Below the pieces are notes generated by a model. The model was not told the origin of the DNA and ran no database searches. It was given only the letters and a program-made list of their open reading frames with translations. Below are positions 41,658 to 52,491 of a stretch of DNA of 64,000 bases, piece after piece. The position numbers were made by a program, and so were the translations under genes. The stretch lies in the NCBI RefSeq assembly GCF_004564135.1, contig NZ_CP038255.1, positions 3,211,501 through 3,275,500 of the forward strand, in the 5' to 3' direction. Each line of letters begins with the position of its first letter. Position 1 is the stretch's first letter. Origin of the DNA: Terasakiella sp. SH-1. Lineage in GTDB: Bacteria > Pseudomonadota > Alphaproteobacteria > Rhodospirillales > Terasakiellaceae.

Positions 41658-44360
41658 TCAGGCCCCTCGCAAATCTTTTAATTTATAGAGTGCTTCCAAA
41701 GCTTCACGCGGGCTCATATCGTCGGGCTGGATATCATCAAGCGCGGTTTCAACTTCACTGGGGCCGCTTTCCACCACGATCGGGTCCGGCTCGTTGGCAA
41801 GAGCTGCAAAAAGGGGCAAGTCATCGGCCAGCTTGGTCACAGCACTGCTTTGTTCACCCTGTTCCAAGGTTTCCAATACCTGTTCTGCCCGCTTGATCAC
41901 GGCCTTGGGCAACCCAGCCAGACGGGCCACATGAATCCCGTAAGAACGATCCGCTGCGCCAGCCCCGACTTCATGGAGGAAAATCACCTCCCCTTTCCAT
42001 TCTTTGACCCGCATGGAATGACAGGAAAGATGACTAAGCTTGGATGTCAGGGCGGTTAATTCATGATAATGGGTGGCAAAAAGCGAACGGCATTTATTTA
42101 ATTCATGAAGGTGTTCCACCACCGCCCAGGCAATGGACAACCCGTCAAACGTCGCTGTCCCGCGCCCAATCTCATCCAGAATCACCAAGGAGCGATCACT
42201 GGACTGGTTCAAGATGGCAGCAGCTTCCACCATTTCCACCATAAAGGTTGAACGCCCACGGGCCAGATCATCTGCGGCCCCCACACGGGAAAACAGCCGA
42301 TCCACCACCCCGATATGGGCCTGATCAGCTGGCACAAAACCACCCATCTGCGCCATAATGGTAATTAAGGCATTTTGGCGTAGGAAAGTTGATTTACCTG
42401 CCATATTCGGACCGGTGATTAACCAGAGGCGCTGCTGTTCAGACAGGTCACAATCATTGGCAACAAAGGCCGATTCGTTTGCAGCAATCAGGGCGGCTTC
42501 CACCACCGGGTGACGCCCGCCTTTAATATCAAATTCATACCCGCCTGATAAAACCGGGCGATTAAAATCACGTTCCACCGCAATTTGGGCCAGCGCTGCC
42601 AACACATCCAAGCGGGCCAACGCATTAGCCGCACGGGCAATTTCATCTGCACGGGCCATGACATCGCCAATTAATTCCTCAAACAGGCGGGTTTCCAAGG
42701 CCAAAGCACGATCACCGGCAGAACTGATTTTCCCTTCCAGTTCGGACAATTCCACCGTGGTGTAACGAATGACATTTTTCATGGTCTGGCGATGAATAAA
42801 CACACCATCTGTCGGCATTTTTTCCGATTGTTTTGCTGTAACCTCAACAAAATAGCCCAGTACGTTATTGTGCTTCACCTTCAAGGTCGGGATATCGACC
42901 ATCTCGGCATAACGCGCCTGAAGGTTGGAAATTAACCGTTTGCTTTCTGAACGAAGCGAGCGCAATTCATCCAGCTCTGGGGCATAGCCTGTCGCAATAA
43001 AATCCCCATCTCGTGCCAAAAGCGGCAAGTCTTCGCTTAAGGCGCGGCGTAATTTATCCACCAGTTCGCCATGATTACCCAGATCCGTGGCACATTGCTC
43101 CAAAATCGGCGGCGGGGTCAGGGGCAGCAGCTTTTCACGCAACTCAAAACTCGCCGTCAACCCATCACGAATACCCGCCAAATCCCGTGGACCACCCCGG
43201 CCCAACGTAATGCGTGACAAGGCTCGTTCCATATCCGGACATTTTTTCAAGGCCGCACGGATATCTTCACGTGCTGCCAAATCTTCTGCAAAAAACTGTA
43301 CCCCGTCCAACCGGGTATCAATATCGTCCACATTTGTTAAAGGCGATGACAACCAGCCCGCAAGTAAACGGGCACCTGCGCCACTGACTGTGCGATCAAT
43401 CACCTCTAACAAACTGCCTTTGCGCTGCCCGCTTAAAGTAATGGTCAGTTCCAGATTGCGTCGGGTGGCCGCATCAATTTCCATACTGGCCCCCTGGGCC
43501 ATCTGGCGGGGAACTTCCAGACGGGGCAACTTGCCCTTTTGGGTCAGTTCCACATAATCGACCAAGGCCCCGGCAGCAGAGATTTCAACACGGGAAAAAC
43601 TGGCAAAAGATTCCAGCGTTTTGACCCCATAAAGCTTTTCCAGCCGCTTGGTTGCATTGGCACTGTCAAAGCGCGTACCTGGTTGCGGGGTTAAAATGGA
43701 TTTAAAGTCATTGAAGGTTTCAAAATGATCCGGGGTTTGCAGCAATTTATCACTGATAAGCAATTCACCGGGATTGAGTCGGGCCAAAACCGCAGGCAAT
43801 ACAGCAGGGCTACAAGCTTGTGTATAAAAGGCCCCGGTGGAAATATCCAGCCACGCCACACCAATGTCATTGCGTGTTTGGGTCACAGCCGCCAAATAGT
43901 TGTTTTGGCGTGAATCCAACAGCGTATCTTCGGTGATTGTGCCCGCCGTAAACAGGCGCACCACATCACGTTTGACCACCGCCTTGGAACCGCGTTTTTT
44001 GGCTTCTGCCGGATCTTCCATCTGTTCACACAGGGCTACCTTGAAACCTTTATCCACCAATTTTGGCAGATAACTTTCATAGGCTTTGACCGGCACCCCG
44101 CACATGGGAATATCATCACCTTTATGATGACCACGTTTGGTCAGGGTAATTTGTAAAGCATTGGCAGCCGCCACCGCATCTTCAAAAAACAGCTCGTAAA
44201 AATCCCCCATACGATAAAACAACAAATAGCCGGGATGACGATCCTTGATCGCCATAAACTGCGCCATCATCGGCGTTGCCCCGTCTTTCATGCGCGCTTC
44301 AATCTCTTCCTGCGTGACTTCGCCAGACAGGTGTTCTTTAACCAGTTCAAGGGTGCTCAT
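41658..44360 (-). CDS. mutS: DNA mismatch repair protein MutS
   Basis: A 900-residue mismatch-recognition ATPase. The mismatch-reading Phe lies in [11 protein letters not shown], the Walker A motif is [10 protein letters not shown], and [12 protein letters not shown] and ATHYHELT are the Walker B and H-loop. Domain order (mismatch, connector, core, clamp, ATPase) is complete and the length normal. It initiates methyl-directed repair with MutL. Divergent from the hydrolase gene at 44493. Confidence 0.98.
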   Translation of the reverse strand: MSTLELVKEHLSGEVTQEEIEARMKDGATPMMAQFMAIKDRHPGYLLFYRMGDFYELFFEDAVAAANALQITLTKRGHHKGDDIPMCGVPVKAYESYLPKLVDKGFKVALCEQMEDPAEAKKRGSKAVVKRDVVRLFTAGTITEDTLLDSRQNNYLAAVTQTRNDIGVAWLDISTGAFYTQACSPAVLPAVLARLNPGELLISDKLLQTPDHFETFNDFKSILTPQPGTRFDSANATKRLEKLYGVKTLESFASFSRVEISAAGALVDYVELTQKGKLPRLEVPRQMAQGASMEIDAATRRNLELTITLSGQRKGSLLEVIDRTVSGAGARLLAGWLSSPLTNVDDIDTRLDGVQFFAEDLAAREDIRAALKKCPDMERALSRITLGRGGPRDLAGIRDGLTASFELREKLLPLTPPPILEQCATDLGNHGELVDKLRRALSEDLPLLARDGDFIATGYAPELDELRSLRSESKRLISNLQARYAEMVDIPTLKVKHNNVLGYFVEVTAKQSEKMPTDGVFIHRQTMKNVIRYTTVELSELEGKISSAGDRALALETRLFEELIGDVMARADEIARAANALARLDVLAALAQIAVERDFNRPVLSGGYEFDIKGGRHPVVEAALIAANESAFVANDCDLSEQQRLWLITGPNMAGKSTFLRQNALITIMAQMGGFVPADQAHIGVVDRLFSRVGAADDLARGRSTFMVEMVEAAAILNQSSDRSLVILDEIGRGTATFDGLSIAWAVVEHLHELNKCRSLFATHYHELTALTSKLSHLSCHSMRVKEWKGEVIFLHEVGAGAADRSYGIHVARLAGLPKAVIKRAEQVLETLEQGEQSSAVTKLADDLPLFAALANEPDPIVVESGPSEVETALDDIQPDDMSPREALEALYKLKDLRGA

Positions 44361-44492
44361 GGGTGGTTTTCAATACTGCAATAAATGAAGAGCCACAGTG
44401 ATAGCACACCGCCTTGAACGGGTGAAGCCTTGCATGGCCGCTTTTGCACAACTATTGTAATGCCCGACCAATCAGCAAGGAAACAGCGCACC

Positions 44493-45632
44493 ATGATTTC
44501 ACGAATTTTTCAAAGTCTCGGTTACTTATGTCTGCTTGGTGCGCTTGTCAGTTTCTTCTATTACTGGGACCCAACACGTATCTTTTTCATGGGCCTGAAA
44601 AGCAAAAACAGTTTTGCCTTTGAAGAGCTACCTAAAGAGATTACCAAATACGATATAGAAAAAACGCTAACGCTGACCTCATCAAGTAATCTTGAAGATA
44701 AACGCGCCCAGTTAAGAAACTCTATTTTAGGCAAACAAAAGCTAGAAGACCTGCGCCCCTATCGGCAGATGCGGATTTATAAGCAGGAATTTGCAGAAAA
44801 ATACCCTGCACCGATCTGCCTGTTTGAACCTTCTGTCAGTACGCGTATGTATTGCCAGCTGGCAGCTTACAAGCAGTGGTCAAATCTCGATGCCATTTTT
44901 GAACTGTCTACAGACTTTGATCCAGCCTATATTGCCAAATCTTTTTTATTTACCCCATTAAAATCAAATGGGCATCTTGTGCTCTATCATCACGGTTATG
45001 CCGGAACATTTCACCAGCAAAAATATTTTCTGGAAAAACTGAATGAACAAGGCTTTACAGTCATTGCCTTCAATATGATCAGTTATGGCGATCACCCCAA
45101 TAATATACCGGACCCTTGGATGTATGCTGTGAATGGCAAATTGGATCAGGTCAAACACCCGCAAGAAGTTATTTTCAAACCTGTTTTTGCCTCCCTGAAC
45201 CATGCGTTGGATACGCAGAAGATTCAACATGTCCATATGATGGGCCTGTCGGCTGGTGGTTGGGTGACAGCTGTGAGTGCCGCGCTTGATCCCCGTATCG
45301 AAAAATCCTATCCCATTGCCGGGGTTCTTCCCATCGGATTGCGTCATGGTGATAAAGAACGAGCCTCGCCTCAATTTTATAAGCCCATGCTAGAGACTGC
45401 CTCTTATCTCGATATGTTTGCCTTGGCCGCAGATCGGCCAGGGCGTTCACAGATGCAAATCTTTAACCGCTATGACCGCTGTTGTTTTAACAATACACGC
45501 GGCAAGCTCTATGAAGATATTGTGCAAAATGTGACAGGCGGTGATTTCTCTGTCCTGATTGATGAAACCCATGCGCGTCATAAGATTTCATCTTGGGCAT
45601 TTGATAAAATTCTAAAGGACCTCGCCCAATGA
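44493..45632 (+). CDS. membrane-anchored alpha/beta hydrolase
   Basis: A 379-residue protein with an N-terminal hydrophobic anchor or signal (about residues 6-24) and an alpha/beta hydrolase fold. VLYHHGYAGTFHQQ provides the oxyanion region, MMGLSAGGW is the nucleophile elbow with the catalytic Ser, and a His in DETHARHKIS could complete the triad. Substrate unknown. The ATG at 44493 precedes the anchor; two earlier ATGs are in frame. Its stop codon overlaps the start of a small membrane-protein gene. Confidence 0.7.
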   Translation: MISRIFQSLGYLCLLGALVSFFYYWDPTRIFFMGLKSKNSFAFEELPKEITKYDIEKTLTLTSSSNLEDKRAQLRNSILGKQKLEDLRPYRQMRIYKQEFAEKYPAPICLFEPSVSTRMYCQLAAYKQWSNLDAIFELSTDFDPAYIAKSFLFTPLKSNGHLVLYHHGYAGTFHQQKYFLEKLNEQGFTVIAFNMISYGDHPNNIPDPWMYAVNGKLDQVKHPQEVIFKPVFASLNHALDTQKIQHVHMMGLSAGGWVTAVSAALDPRIEKSYPIAGVLPIGLRHGDKERASPQFYKPMLETASYLDMFALAADRPGRSQMQIFNRYDRCCFNNTRGKLYEDIVQNVTGGDFSVLIDETHARHKISSWAFDKILKDLAQ

Positions 45633-45808
45633 AAATCGCCTCTTTCCTCGCTTTCCTTTTAGCTGTCGCAGCTCTCACACTCTGGTATCAGGACGGGGCT
45701 TGGCAAAATGGTGACATGCCAACCAAAGGCATGATTAAAACCACCGCTCTTAGCGCCCTTGCCGTGTTGTGTTTCTATCTGGCAAAGAAATTTCGCAAAG
45801 CCTCATAA
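45629..45808 (+). CDS. small two-helix membrane protein (59 residues)
   Basis: ATG at 45629 overlaps the hydrolase stop codon (ATGA). The 59-residue product has hydrophobic helices at about residues 3-18 and 37-52 and a basic end (KKFRKAS). No family recognised. Translational coupling to the hydrolase supports its being real and suggests a shared role at the membrane. Confidence 0.65.
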   Translation: MKIASFLAFLLAVAALTLWYQDGAWQNGDMPTKGMIKTTALSALAVLCFYLAKKFRKAS

Positions 45809-45952
45809 GGTTTGCTGTACTGATTTGTGAAAATTGCATAGCACATGTTTCTTTTTTTGCGTTATGCTAAGGGATAATGGGACTCGCATTATGTCTTAAA
45901 ATAGGGCATGCTGCGCAATATAAATACTCAATTCACATACTGGTTAAAACAA

Positions 45953-46435
45953 ATGAACACAAACACATCAGTAACAGAAGTCGTTGGTCTTCTTGAAACC
46001 CGCGAGACTTTTGAAAAAACAGTCGAGGCATTACTCAACGCAGGATTTGAACGCACGGATTTAAGTGTGCTTAGTTCTCATGAATCCATTGAAGCTGCGG
46101 GCAAACCTGCCAAACCGATCAAAGATATTTTGACCGCCCTTGTGGGGGAAATTCGCTTTGAAGGTCCGATGGTCGCCAGTGGTGCTGTTTTCCTGGCTGG
46201 TGGTCCGGTGGGTGAATTGATTGGCGCTGTTGTGGGAGCAACAGTGGGCGGTACTGCAATTAAAGAAGTCCTCGATGAAGTCACCGCAACACCGCATACT
46301 GAAGATTTTGCCCGCGCTGTTGATGCCGGAAGCATTATCTTATGGGTGCGTGCCCTGGGTGAAGACAAGCAAACCAAAGCCACAGAAGTTTTGGAAAATC
46401 TGGGTGCGCAAAACGTCCATCTTCATACCAAATAA
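45953..46435 (+). CDS. YflT-like stress-type protein with glycine zipper
   Basis: A 160-residue protein. Residues 8-45 (VVGLLETRETFEKTVEALLNAG, then LSVLS) resemble the general stress protein 17M/YflT domain. A glycine-zipper stretch, GGPVGELIGAVVGATVGGTA, fills the middle and could insert in a membrane, and the end returns to an alpha/beta pattern. Role unknown. I chose the ATG at 45953 where the domain begins; an ATG at 45908 adds 15 residues. Neither has a good ribosome site. Confidence 0.6.
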   Translation: MNTNTSVTEVVGLLETRETFEKTVEALLNAGFERTDLSVLSSHESIEAAGKPAKPIKDILTALVGEIRFEGPMVASGAVFLAGGPVGELIGAVVGATVGGTAIKEVLDEVTATPHTEDFARAVDAGSIILWVRALGEDKQTKATEVLENLGAQNVHLHTK

Positions 46436-46495
46436 ACCAGTGTCAATCTGGTCTTATCAAAATACCTAAATACTACTAACAGAGATCTATACATC

Positions 46496-48769
46496 ATGGA
46501 CGATCAATCAATTCGGGTGACAGAGCGCGAAGCTCTGTTGATGCATGCCTCGGGCCGACCGGGGAAATTTGAAATTCACCCCACAAAACCGCTGACAACA
46601 CAGCGTGACCTGTCACTGGCCTATTCCCCCGGTGTGGCGGCCCCTTGTGAACAAATCGCACGCGATCCTAATCTGGCTTATGACTATACGGCCAAGGGTA
46701 ACGTGGTTGCGGTTATTTCCAACGGGACAGCCGTTTTGGGTCTTGGTAATCTTGGCGCACTGGCCTCAAAGCCCGTGATGGAAGGTAAGGCCGTTCTCTT
46801 TAAACGCTTTGCCGATGTGGATGGTATTGACCTGCTGGTCGATACCGAAGATGAAGATGAATTTATCAATTGTGTGAAATATCTTGGCAAGACATTTGGC
46901 GGTATCAACCTTGAAGATATCAAGGCCCCGGAATGTTTCACCATTGAAACCAAGCTGCGCGAAATCATGGATATCCCGGTTTTCCATGATGACCAGCATG
47001 GCACGGCGATTATTTCTGCGGCGGGTCTGATCAATGCCTGTGACCTAACCGGCCGTAAGATGGAAGATGTGAAGCTGGTGGTCAATGGCGCAGGCGCTGC
47101 CGCCATTGCCTGTTGTGAGCTGGTGAAAGCCTTGGGTGTTAAGCATGACAATGTGATCATGTGTGATTCCAAAGGTGTGATTTACAAGGGTCGCAAAGAA
47201 GGCATGAACCAGTGGAAATCCGCCCATGCCTCTGACACCGATGCCCGTACATTGGCCGAAGCCATGGAAGGGGCAGACGCGTTCTTTGGCCTGTCTGTTA
47301 AAGGGGCAGTAACCCAGGATATGGTTGAAAAAATGGCGCCCAAGCCGATCATTTTCGCCATGGCGAACCCGGACCCGGAAATTACCCCGGAAGATGTCAA
47401 GGCCGTGCGTGCCGATGCGATCACCGCCACAGGGCGTTCTGATTACCCTAACCAGATCAACAATGTATTGGGTTTCCCTTATATCTTCCGTGGTGCACTG
47501 GACGTGCGTGCCAGCACCATTAACGAAGATATGAAAGTGGCTTGTGCCCAAGCTTTGGCTGATTTGGCAAAAGAAGACGTACCCGATGAAGTGGCTGCGG
47601 CCTATTCCGGGCGTCGCCTGCGCTATGGCCCAGATTACATCATCCCCGCCCCGTTTGATCCACGCTTGATTTTCTCTATCCCCCCTGCGGTGGCCGAAGC
47701 GGCCATGGCCTCTGGTGTGGCGCGTCGCCCGATCATTGATATGGATGATTATCGCAATGAACTGCAGGGTCGATTGGATCCGACAGCCTCCAGCCTGCAA
47801 GTCATCTGTGACAAGGTACGTGGCAACCCACGCCGTATTGTCTTTGCCGAAGGCGAAGAAGAAAAAACAATCCGCGCCGCTTATGCGTTTTTGAATGCAG
47901 GATATGGCACACCGATTCTGGTTGGGCGTGAAGAAAAAATTCAGGAAACCATGTCTCACCTCGGTCTGGCTGATGCCTCCGGGATTGAGATTAACAACTC
48001 CCTCATTGGTCCACGCACCAAGGAATATGCGGAATATCTTTATCGCCGCGTACAGCGCAAAGGGGCCTTGCTGCGTGACTGTAACCGCTGGGTCAACCAG
48101 AACCGCAATATTTTTGCCGCCACCATGGTGGCATGTGGCGATGCCGATGGTATGGTCACAGGGCTGACCCGCAGTTTCTATTCTTCTTATGATGATGTGG
48201 CGCGTGTTCTGGACCCTCACAAAGATCAAATCCCCATGGGCGTGTCCATTGTAGTCAGCGGTGGTCACAACACAGTCTTTTTGGCTGATACCCGTATTCA
48301 TGAAACACCGACTGCGGAACAAATGGCGGATATTGCCGTTTCCGCTGTAGCAAAAGCACGCAAGCTTGGTCATGAACCCCGTGTGGCTTTCCTGTCTTAT
48401 TCTTCTTTCTCCGGTCGCGCAGGCGGTCGTACAGCAGAAGTACGCAAAGCCGTAGAAATCCTTGAAGGGCGCAATGTAGACTTTGAATTTGATGGAGAAG
48501 TCACCGTCAATACCGCCCTTGATCAGGAATTACTCAACGATTATCCATTCAGCCGCTTGTCCGGTCCGGCCAATGTCCTGGTCATGCCGGGCCTGCATAC
48601 CGCAGATATTTCATCCAAGCTGCTGCAAAAGCTGGGCGGTGGGACGGTCATTGGTCCAATCCTGCTCGGTCTGGAAAAGCCGGTACAGATTGTACCGCGT
48701 GATACAACTGTGTCAGAGATGGTCAATATGGCAATTTTGGCGGCCCATGACGCAATTGTTGGTCGTTAA
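46496..48769 (+). CDS. maeB: NADP-dependent malic enzyme (malic enzyme-phosphotransacetylase fusion)
   Basis: A 757-residue MaeB-type protein. Residues 1-430 are malic enzyme: LAYSPGVAAPC, HDDQHGTAIISAAG and NGAGAAAIACCEL (NADP loop). From about 440 a phosphotransacetylase-like domain follows, usually inactive and regulatory by acetyl-CoA. The enzyme decarboxylates malate to pyruvate with NADPH. In an organism using the ethylmalonyl-CoA pathway it drains malate for gluconeogenesis or NADPH. Monocistronic, ending in a terminator. Confidence 0.96.
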   Translation: MDDQSIRVTEREALLMHASGRPGKFEIHPTKPLTTQRDLSLAYSPGVAAPCEQIARDPNLAYDYTAKGNVVAVISNGTAVLGLGNLGALASKPVMEGKAVLFKRFADVDGIDLLVDTEDEDEFINCVKYLGKTFGGINLEDIKAPECFTIETKLREIMDIPVFHDDQHGTAIISAAGLINACDLTGRKMEDVKLVVNGAGAAAIACCELVKALGVKHDNVIMCDSKGVIYKGRKEGMNQWKSAHASDTDARTLAEAMEGADAFFGLSVKGAVTQDMVEKMAPKPIIFAMANPDPEITPEDVKAVRADAITATGRSDYPNQINNVLGFPYIFRGALDVRASTINEDMKVACAQALADLAKEDVPDEVAAAYSGRRLRYGPDYIIPAPFDPRLIFSIPPAVAEAAMASGVARRPIIDMDDYRNELQGRLDPTASSLQVICDKVRGNPRRIVFAEGEEEKTIRAAYAFLNAGYGTPILVGREEKIQETMSHLGLADASGIEINNSLIGPRTKEYAEYLYRRVQRKGALLRDCNRWVNQNRNIFAATMVACGDADGMVTGLTRSFYSSYDDVARVLDPHKDQIPMGVSIVVSGGHNTVFLADTRIHETPTAEQMADIAVSAVAKARKLGHEPRVAFLSYSSFSGRAGGRTAEVRKAVEILEGRNVDFEFDGEVTVNTALDQELLNDYPFSRLSGPANVLVMPGLHTADISSKLLQKLGGGTVIGPILLGLEKPVQIVPRDTTVSEMVNMAILAAHDAIVGR

Positions 48770-48789
48770 GATACATCCAGAACCAAAGA

Positions 48790-48821
48790 AAAAGGCGGGT
48801 CATCTGATCCGCCTTTTTTTG
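48790..48821. terminator. bidirectional terminator between maeB and ATPase gene
   Basis: AAAGGCGG and CCGCCTTT pair around GTCATCTGAT. T-runs exist on both sides, so it can end maeB on the plus strand and the ATPase gene on the minus strand. Confidence 0.85.
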
Positions 48822-51449
48822 TTAGCGCCGTACCCACTTATAAATTTCCATCACGATGATCAGCCCCAATGCCAAAGGCAAAAGGGTCAACCATTGTTCC
48901 AGCGTCACCGGCTGAATATGCAATGTTGTGTTCAACCCTGGAATATAGGCGGCTGCAATATGTAGTGTCTGGGTTAGAATAACCATCACCACCAAGATCG
49001 GGTTTTTAAACAAAGACATGCGCAACAGGGATTTCCGTTCTGAGCGGCAGTTAAACACATGGGTATTTTCAAACAGAACCATGAGCAAGAGTAAGGCACT
49101 GCGCGCTGCGGCCTCATCCATCCCGCTATCCAGCGCATGTTGGAAAAAGATATAGGCCACAATCCCAATAAACAGGCCGGAAATCACCACTTCTTCAATC
49201 ATGCGCCTGTTAAACAAGGGGGTAGAAGGATCACGTGGTGGATGATGGAGTTCATCACCTTCCGCCTTTTCCAAAGACAAGCCCACATGCTGCACCCCAT
49301 TGGTCACAAGATTCAGCCATAAAAGTTGCACGGCAAACAATGGCAAGGGCATACCACTAATGAGACACAGGAAAAATAGTACAATTTCAGATGCACCGGT
49401 ACTGACCAGCAGATAAATCACCTTGCGCACATTGGCATAGGCAATGCGGCCTTCTTCCACCCCATTAACGATGGAAGCAAAATTATCATCGGTGATAATC
49501 AAATCCGCCGCCCCACGTGCCACATCGGTGCCTTCCTTGCCCATCGCCACACCAATATTGGCCGAACGTAGCGCAGGAGCATCATTGACCCCATCACCAG
49601 TCACCGCAACAAAATGGTTATTTTCCTGCAAGGACTGAACGATATTAAGCTTCTGCACAGGTTCCACACGGGCAAAGACACGCGCATTATGAATGGTCTC
49701 ACTGAGGTTAATCGGATCATCTTGCAGGTCTTTGAGTTCTGCCCCTGTGACCACATCATTTTTTTCTTCAGCAATCCCCAGTTCCTTGGCAATGGCCAGG
49801 GCCGTTGCCGGGTGGTCCCCTGTGACCATCCGCACGCCTACTCCGGCATTTGTGCATTTTTCAATGGCTGTGAAAGCTTCGGGACGTAATGGGTCAATTA
49901 AGCCTGCCAGCCCCAGAAATTCCATATCCTGATGTTCGCCCAAACGATCAAGATCATCATCATCTGCCCATGCTCCTTGGGCAAGGGCCAAAACACGATA
50001 GCCCTGCGCCGCCATTTCATCAGCAGTTTTCAAAACAGCCTCAACCGCCACATTGCCACACAGTGGCACAATGACTTCTGCTGCCCCTTTCAGGCTGACC
50101 TTTGCCCCCTTTTCAAAACTATTGATACTAGCACTGAATTTCCGTTCTGATTCAAACGGCAAAAAACCATGTTCGGGGTGACGTTCTAACAGAAGTTCAC
50201 GGTCCAAACCGCCTTTTGCCGCCATCACCAGAAAGGCCACGTCAACCGCATCCCCAAAATGATGATAGCCTTCTTTTTCAAGGCGAAAAGTTGCTTCGTT
50301 ACACAGGCTGGCAGCCACGGCCAAACGTCCGGCTTTGAAATCAAGGGTACCTTTCGGGCTATAGCCTTCCCCGGCAATGTCATATTCGTCCCCACCGGGA
50401 AGCCATAAGCGACGCACCGTTAACTCATTCACCGTCAACGTCCCTGTTTTATCACTGGCAATGACCGTACAGGCCCCCAGTCCTTCCACCGCAGGCAAGG
50501 CACGCACAATCACATTGCGCCGTGACATATGAAACGAGCTGATCGACAAAGCCACCGTGATCGCTACAGGCAAACCTTCGGGAATGGCAGAAACGGACAA
50601 GGCCACAGCAAGGAAGAACACTTCCTTCACACTGACCCCCTGCCAGATCATGGTGGTCCCCAAAATCACCACGGCCCCAATCACCAACAAGCCGACTGTC
50701 CGGGTAAAGCGGTCCAGACGCTGCACCAAAGGCGGATCGGCATTTTCAGTGGTTTGCAGGGCCTGGGCAATGCGACCCAGTTCAGTGTGCAAAGCGGTTT
50801 GTGTCACCAGTCCTTCACAGCGCCCTTGCGATAAAGTTGTGCCTGCATGCAACATATTGCGCCGATCCCCCACGGCGCATTCATCACTTAATTGGACTGT
50901 GGCGGTTTTATCCACTGTAACCGATTCCCCTGTCAGTAAGGATTCATCAGATCGCGCCTCTAATGCTTTGACAAGACGAATATCAGCCGGGATTAAAGCT
51001 CCACTTTCCAAAAAGACATAATCACCGGGAACAAGTTCTGAACTATCAATCTCAATGCGCTTTTGATCACGCATGACAATGACCCGGTTTTTCACCATAG
51101 CATTCAGGCTTTCCGCACTTTTCTGCGCTTTCCATTCCTGAATGGTTCCGATGATCGCATTGATTTGCAAAACGGCAAAAATAAACAACGCATCGGTGCC
51201 TTCCCCAATCAAGACAGACACAAAAGCCGCAGCAGCCAACAGATAAATCAACGGGCTGATGAATTGATGGAGATAAACCGATAAGACAGATTTGCGTTGG
51301 GCCTTGGGCAACACATTTGCCCCAAAAGCCTCTTGGCGACGGGCCACTTCCTCTGTGCTTAACCCTGTCTCAGAACTATCCAACAGCCCCCAGAGGTCCT
51401 GCACATCAGTCGCATGCCATAAGGTATGTACCAGACGATCACGATCCAT
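48822..51449 (-). CDS. P2-type cation-transporting ATPase
   Basis: An 875-residue inner-membrane pump. The N-terminus GLSTEEVARRQEAFGANVLP is the P-type cation N-domain; TGES, DKTGTLT (phosphorylated Asp) and TGDGVNDAPAL are intact. Helix 4 reads SAIPEGLP, as in calcium pumps. Helix 6 reads LWLNLVTNG, where calcium pumps have LVTDG: the ion-binding Asp is Asn. The ion is therefore uncertain; Ca2+ is not assured. AGGAGG precedes the ATG. Monocistronic. Confidence 0.88.
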   Translation of the reverse strand: MDRDRLVHTLWHATDVQDLWGLLDSSETGLSTEEVARRQEAFGANVLPKAQRKSVLSVYLHQFISPLIYLLAAAAFVSVLIGEGTDALFIFAVLQINAIIGTIQEWKAQKSAESLNAMVKNRVIVMRDQKRIEIDSSELVPGDYVFLESGALIPADIRLVKALEARSDESLLTGESVTVDKTATVQLSDECAVGDRRNMLHAGTTLSQGRCEGLVTQTALHTELGRIAQALQTTENADPPLVQRLDRFTRTVGLLVIGAVVILGTTMIWQGVSVKEVFFLAVALSVSAIPEGLPVAITVALSISSFHMSRRNVIVRALPAVEGLGACTVIASDKTGTLTVNELTVRRLWLPGGDEYDIAGEGYSPKGTLDFKAGRLAVAASLCNEATFRLEKEGYHHFGDAVDVAFLVMAAKGGLDRELLLERHPEHGFLPFESERKFSASINSFEKGAKVSLKGAAEVIVPLCGNVAVEAVLKTADEMAAQGYRVLALAQGAWADDDDLDRLGEHQDMEFLGLAGLIDPLRPEAFTAIEKCTNAGVGVRMVTGDHPATALAIAKELGIAEEKNDVVTGAELKDLQDDPINLSETIHNARVFARVEPVQKLNIVQSLQENNHFVAVTGDGVNDAPALRSANIGVAMGKEGTDVARGAADLIITDDNFASIVNGVEEGRIAYANVRKVIYLLVSTGASEIVLFFLCLISGMPLPLFAVQLLWLNLVTNGVQHVGLSLEKAEGDELHHPPRDPSTPLFNRRMIEEVVISGLFIGIVAYIFFQHALDSGMDEAAARSALLLLMVLFENTHVFNCRSERKSLLRMSLFKNPILVVMVILTQTLHIAAAYIPGLNTTLHIQPVTLEQWLTLLPLALGLIIVMEIYKWVRR

Positions 51450-51547
51450 AACCGCCTCCTATCATTTGAGAGGATCAGTATAACAAGGATCACAAAGCCT
51501 GTGATAGGCGTAGGTCAAAAATAATGGAAAAAGGTCCTGAGACTAAA

Positions 51548-52486
51548 TTACGCGTCTTCTTCCAGACCCACCAGCGCATTGGCAAAAGCACGCGCTTCAA
51601 AGGGGCGCAAGTCTTCGGCCTTTTCCCCCACCCCAATGGCATAGATCGGTTTCTGGAACTTTTCAGCCAGCGAAACGGCCACACCGCCCTTGGCCGTACC
51701 GTCCAACTTGGTCAAAATCAGGCCCGTGAGATCAGTGATTTTATCAAACAGTTCGACCTGAGAATGGGCGTTTTGGCCTACACCGGCATCAAGCACCAAA
51801 ATCGTATCATGGGGCGCACGTGGATCGACTTTTTTAATCACCCGCACCATTTTTTCCAGCTCGTCCATCAAATGGGATTTGTTCTGCAAACGTCCAGCCG
51901 TATCAATAATGAGTACGTCCATTTCCTGCTTTTTAGCTTCCTGAATCGCATCAAAGGCCAAAGCAGGCGCATCAGCCCCGGTTTCTTTCGCAATCACCGG
52001 AACACCTGCGCGCTCCCCCCAGACTTTCAGCTGTTCAACAGCGGCTGCACGGAAAGTATCACCTGCCGCCAACATGACCTTTAAATCCTGCTGTTTAAAC
52101 AGCCCTGCGATTTTACCGATGCTGGTGGTTTTACCCGACCCATTCACCCCACAGACCAACACCACATGAGGCTTTTTATCCACATCAATTTCCCAGTCTT
52201 CCGTCACCGGGATCAGCTCATGTGTGACCGCATCGGCTAAAACCTGCTTGAGCTCTTGAGAGGTAATATCCTTGCCATAGCGGGTTTCGCGAATATGTTC
52301 GACGATCTTTTGGGCGGTTTCCACCCCCATGTCAGACATGATCAGCGTATCTTCAAGCTCTTCCAATGCCTCGTCATCAAGCTTGCGTTTGGTAAAGGCC
52401 CCGCCGATACCATCACTTAATTTAGAGGAAGATTTGCTCAAACCTGCACGCAGGCGGGATATCCAGCCTTTTTTCTCGTCCGTCAT
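51548..52486 (-). CDS. ftsY: signal recognition particle receptor FtsY
   Basis: A 312-residue SRP GTPase. A short basic N-terminus precedes the N domain; the G domain has GVNGSGKTTSIGK, DTAGR, and TKLDGTAKGG. It docks ribosome-SRP complexes at the membrane. The acidic A domain of E. coli FtsY is nearly absent, as in other alphaproteobacteria. Last gene of a dapF-mtaB-ftsY unit with gaps of only 5-6 bases. Confidence 0.97.
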   Translation of the reverse strand: MTDEKKGWISRLRAGLSKSSSKLSDGIGGAFTKRKLDDEALEELEDTLIMSDMGVETAQKIVEHIRETRYGKDITSQELKQVLADAVTHELIPVTEDWEIDVDKKPHVVLVCGVNGSGKTTSIGKIAGLFKQQDLKVMLAAGDTFRAAAVEQLKVWGERAGVPVIAKETGADAPALAFDAIQEAKKQEMDVLIIDTAGRLQNKSHLMDELEKMVRVIKKVDPRAPHDTILVLDAGVGQNAHSQVELFDKITDLTGLILTKLDGTAKGGVAVSLAEKFQKPIYAIGVGEKAEDLRPFEARAFANALVGLEEDA

Positions 52487-52491
52487 GGGTC

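Noticed and set aside
47045-48373. 442-codon open frame opposite maeB
   Set aside because: Shadow frame; no recognisable motif, and maeB is complete on the other strand.
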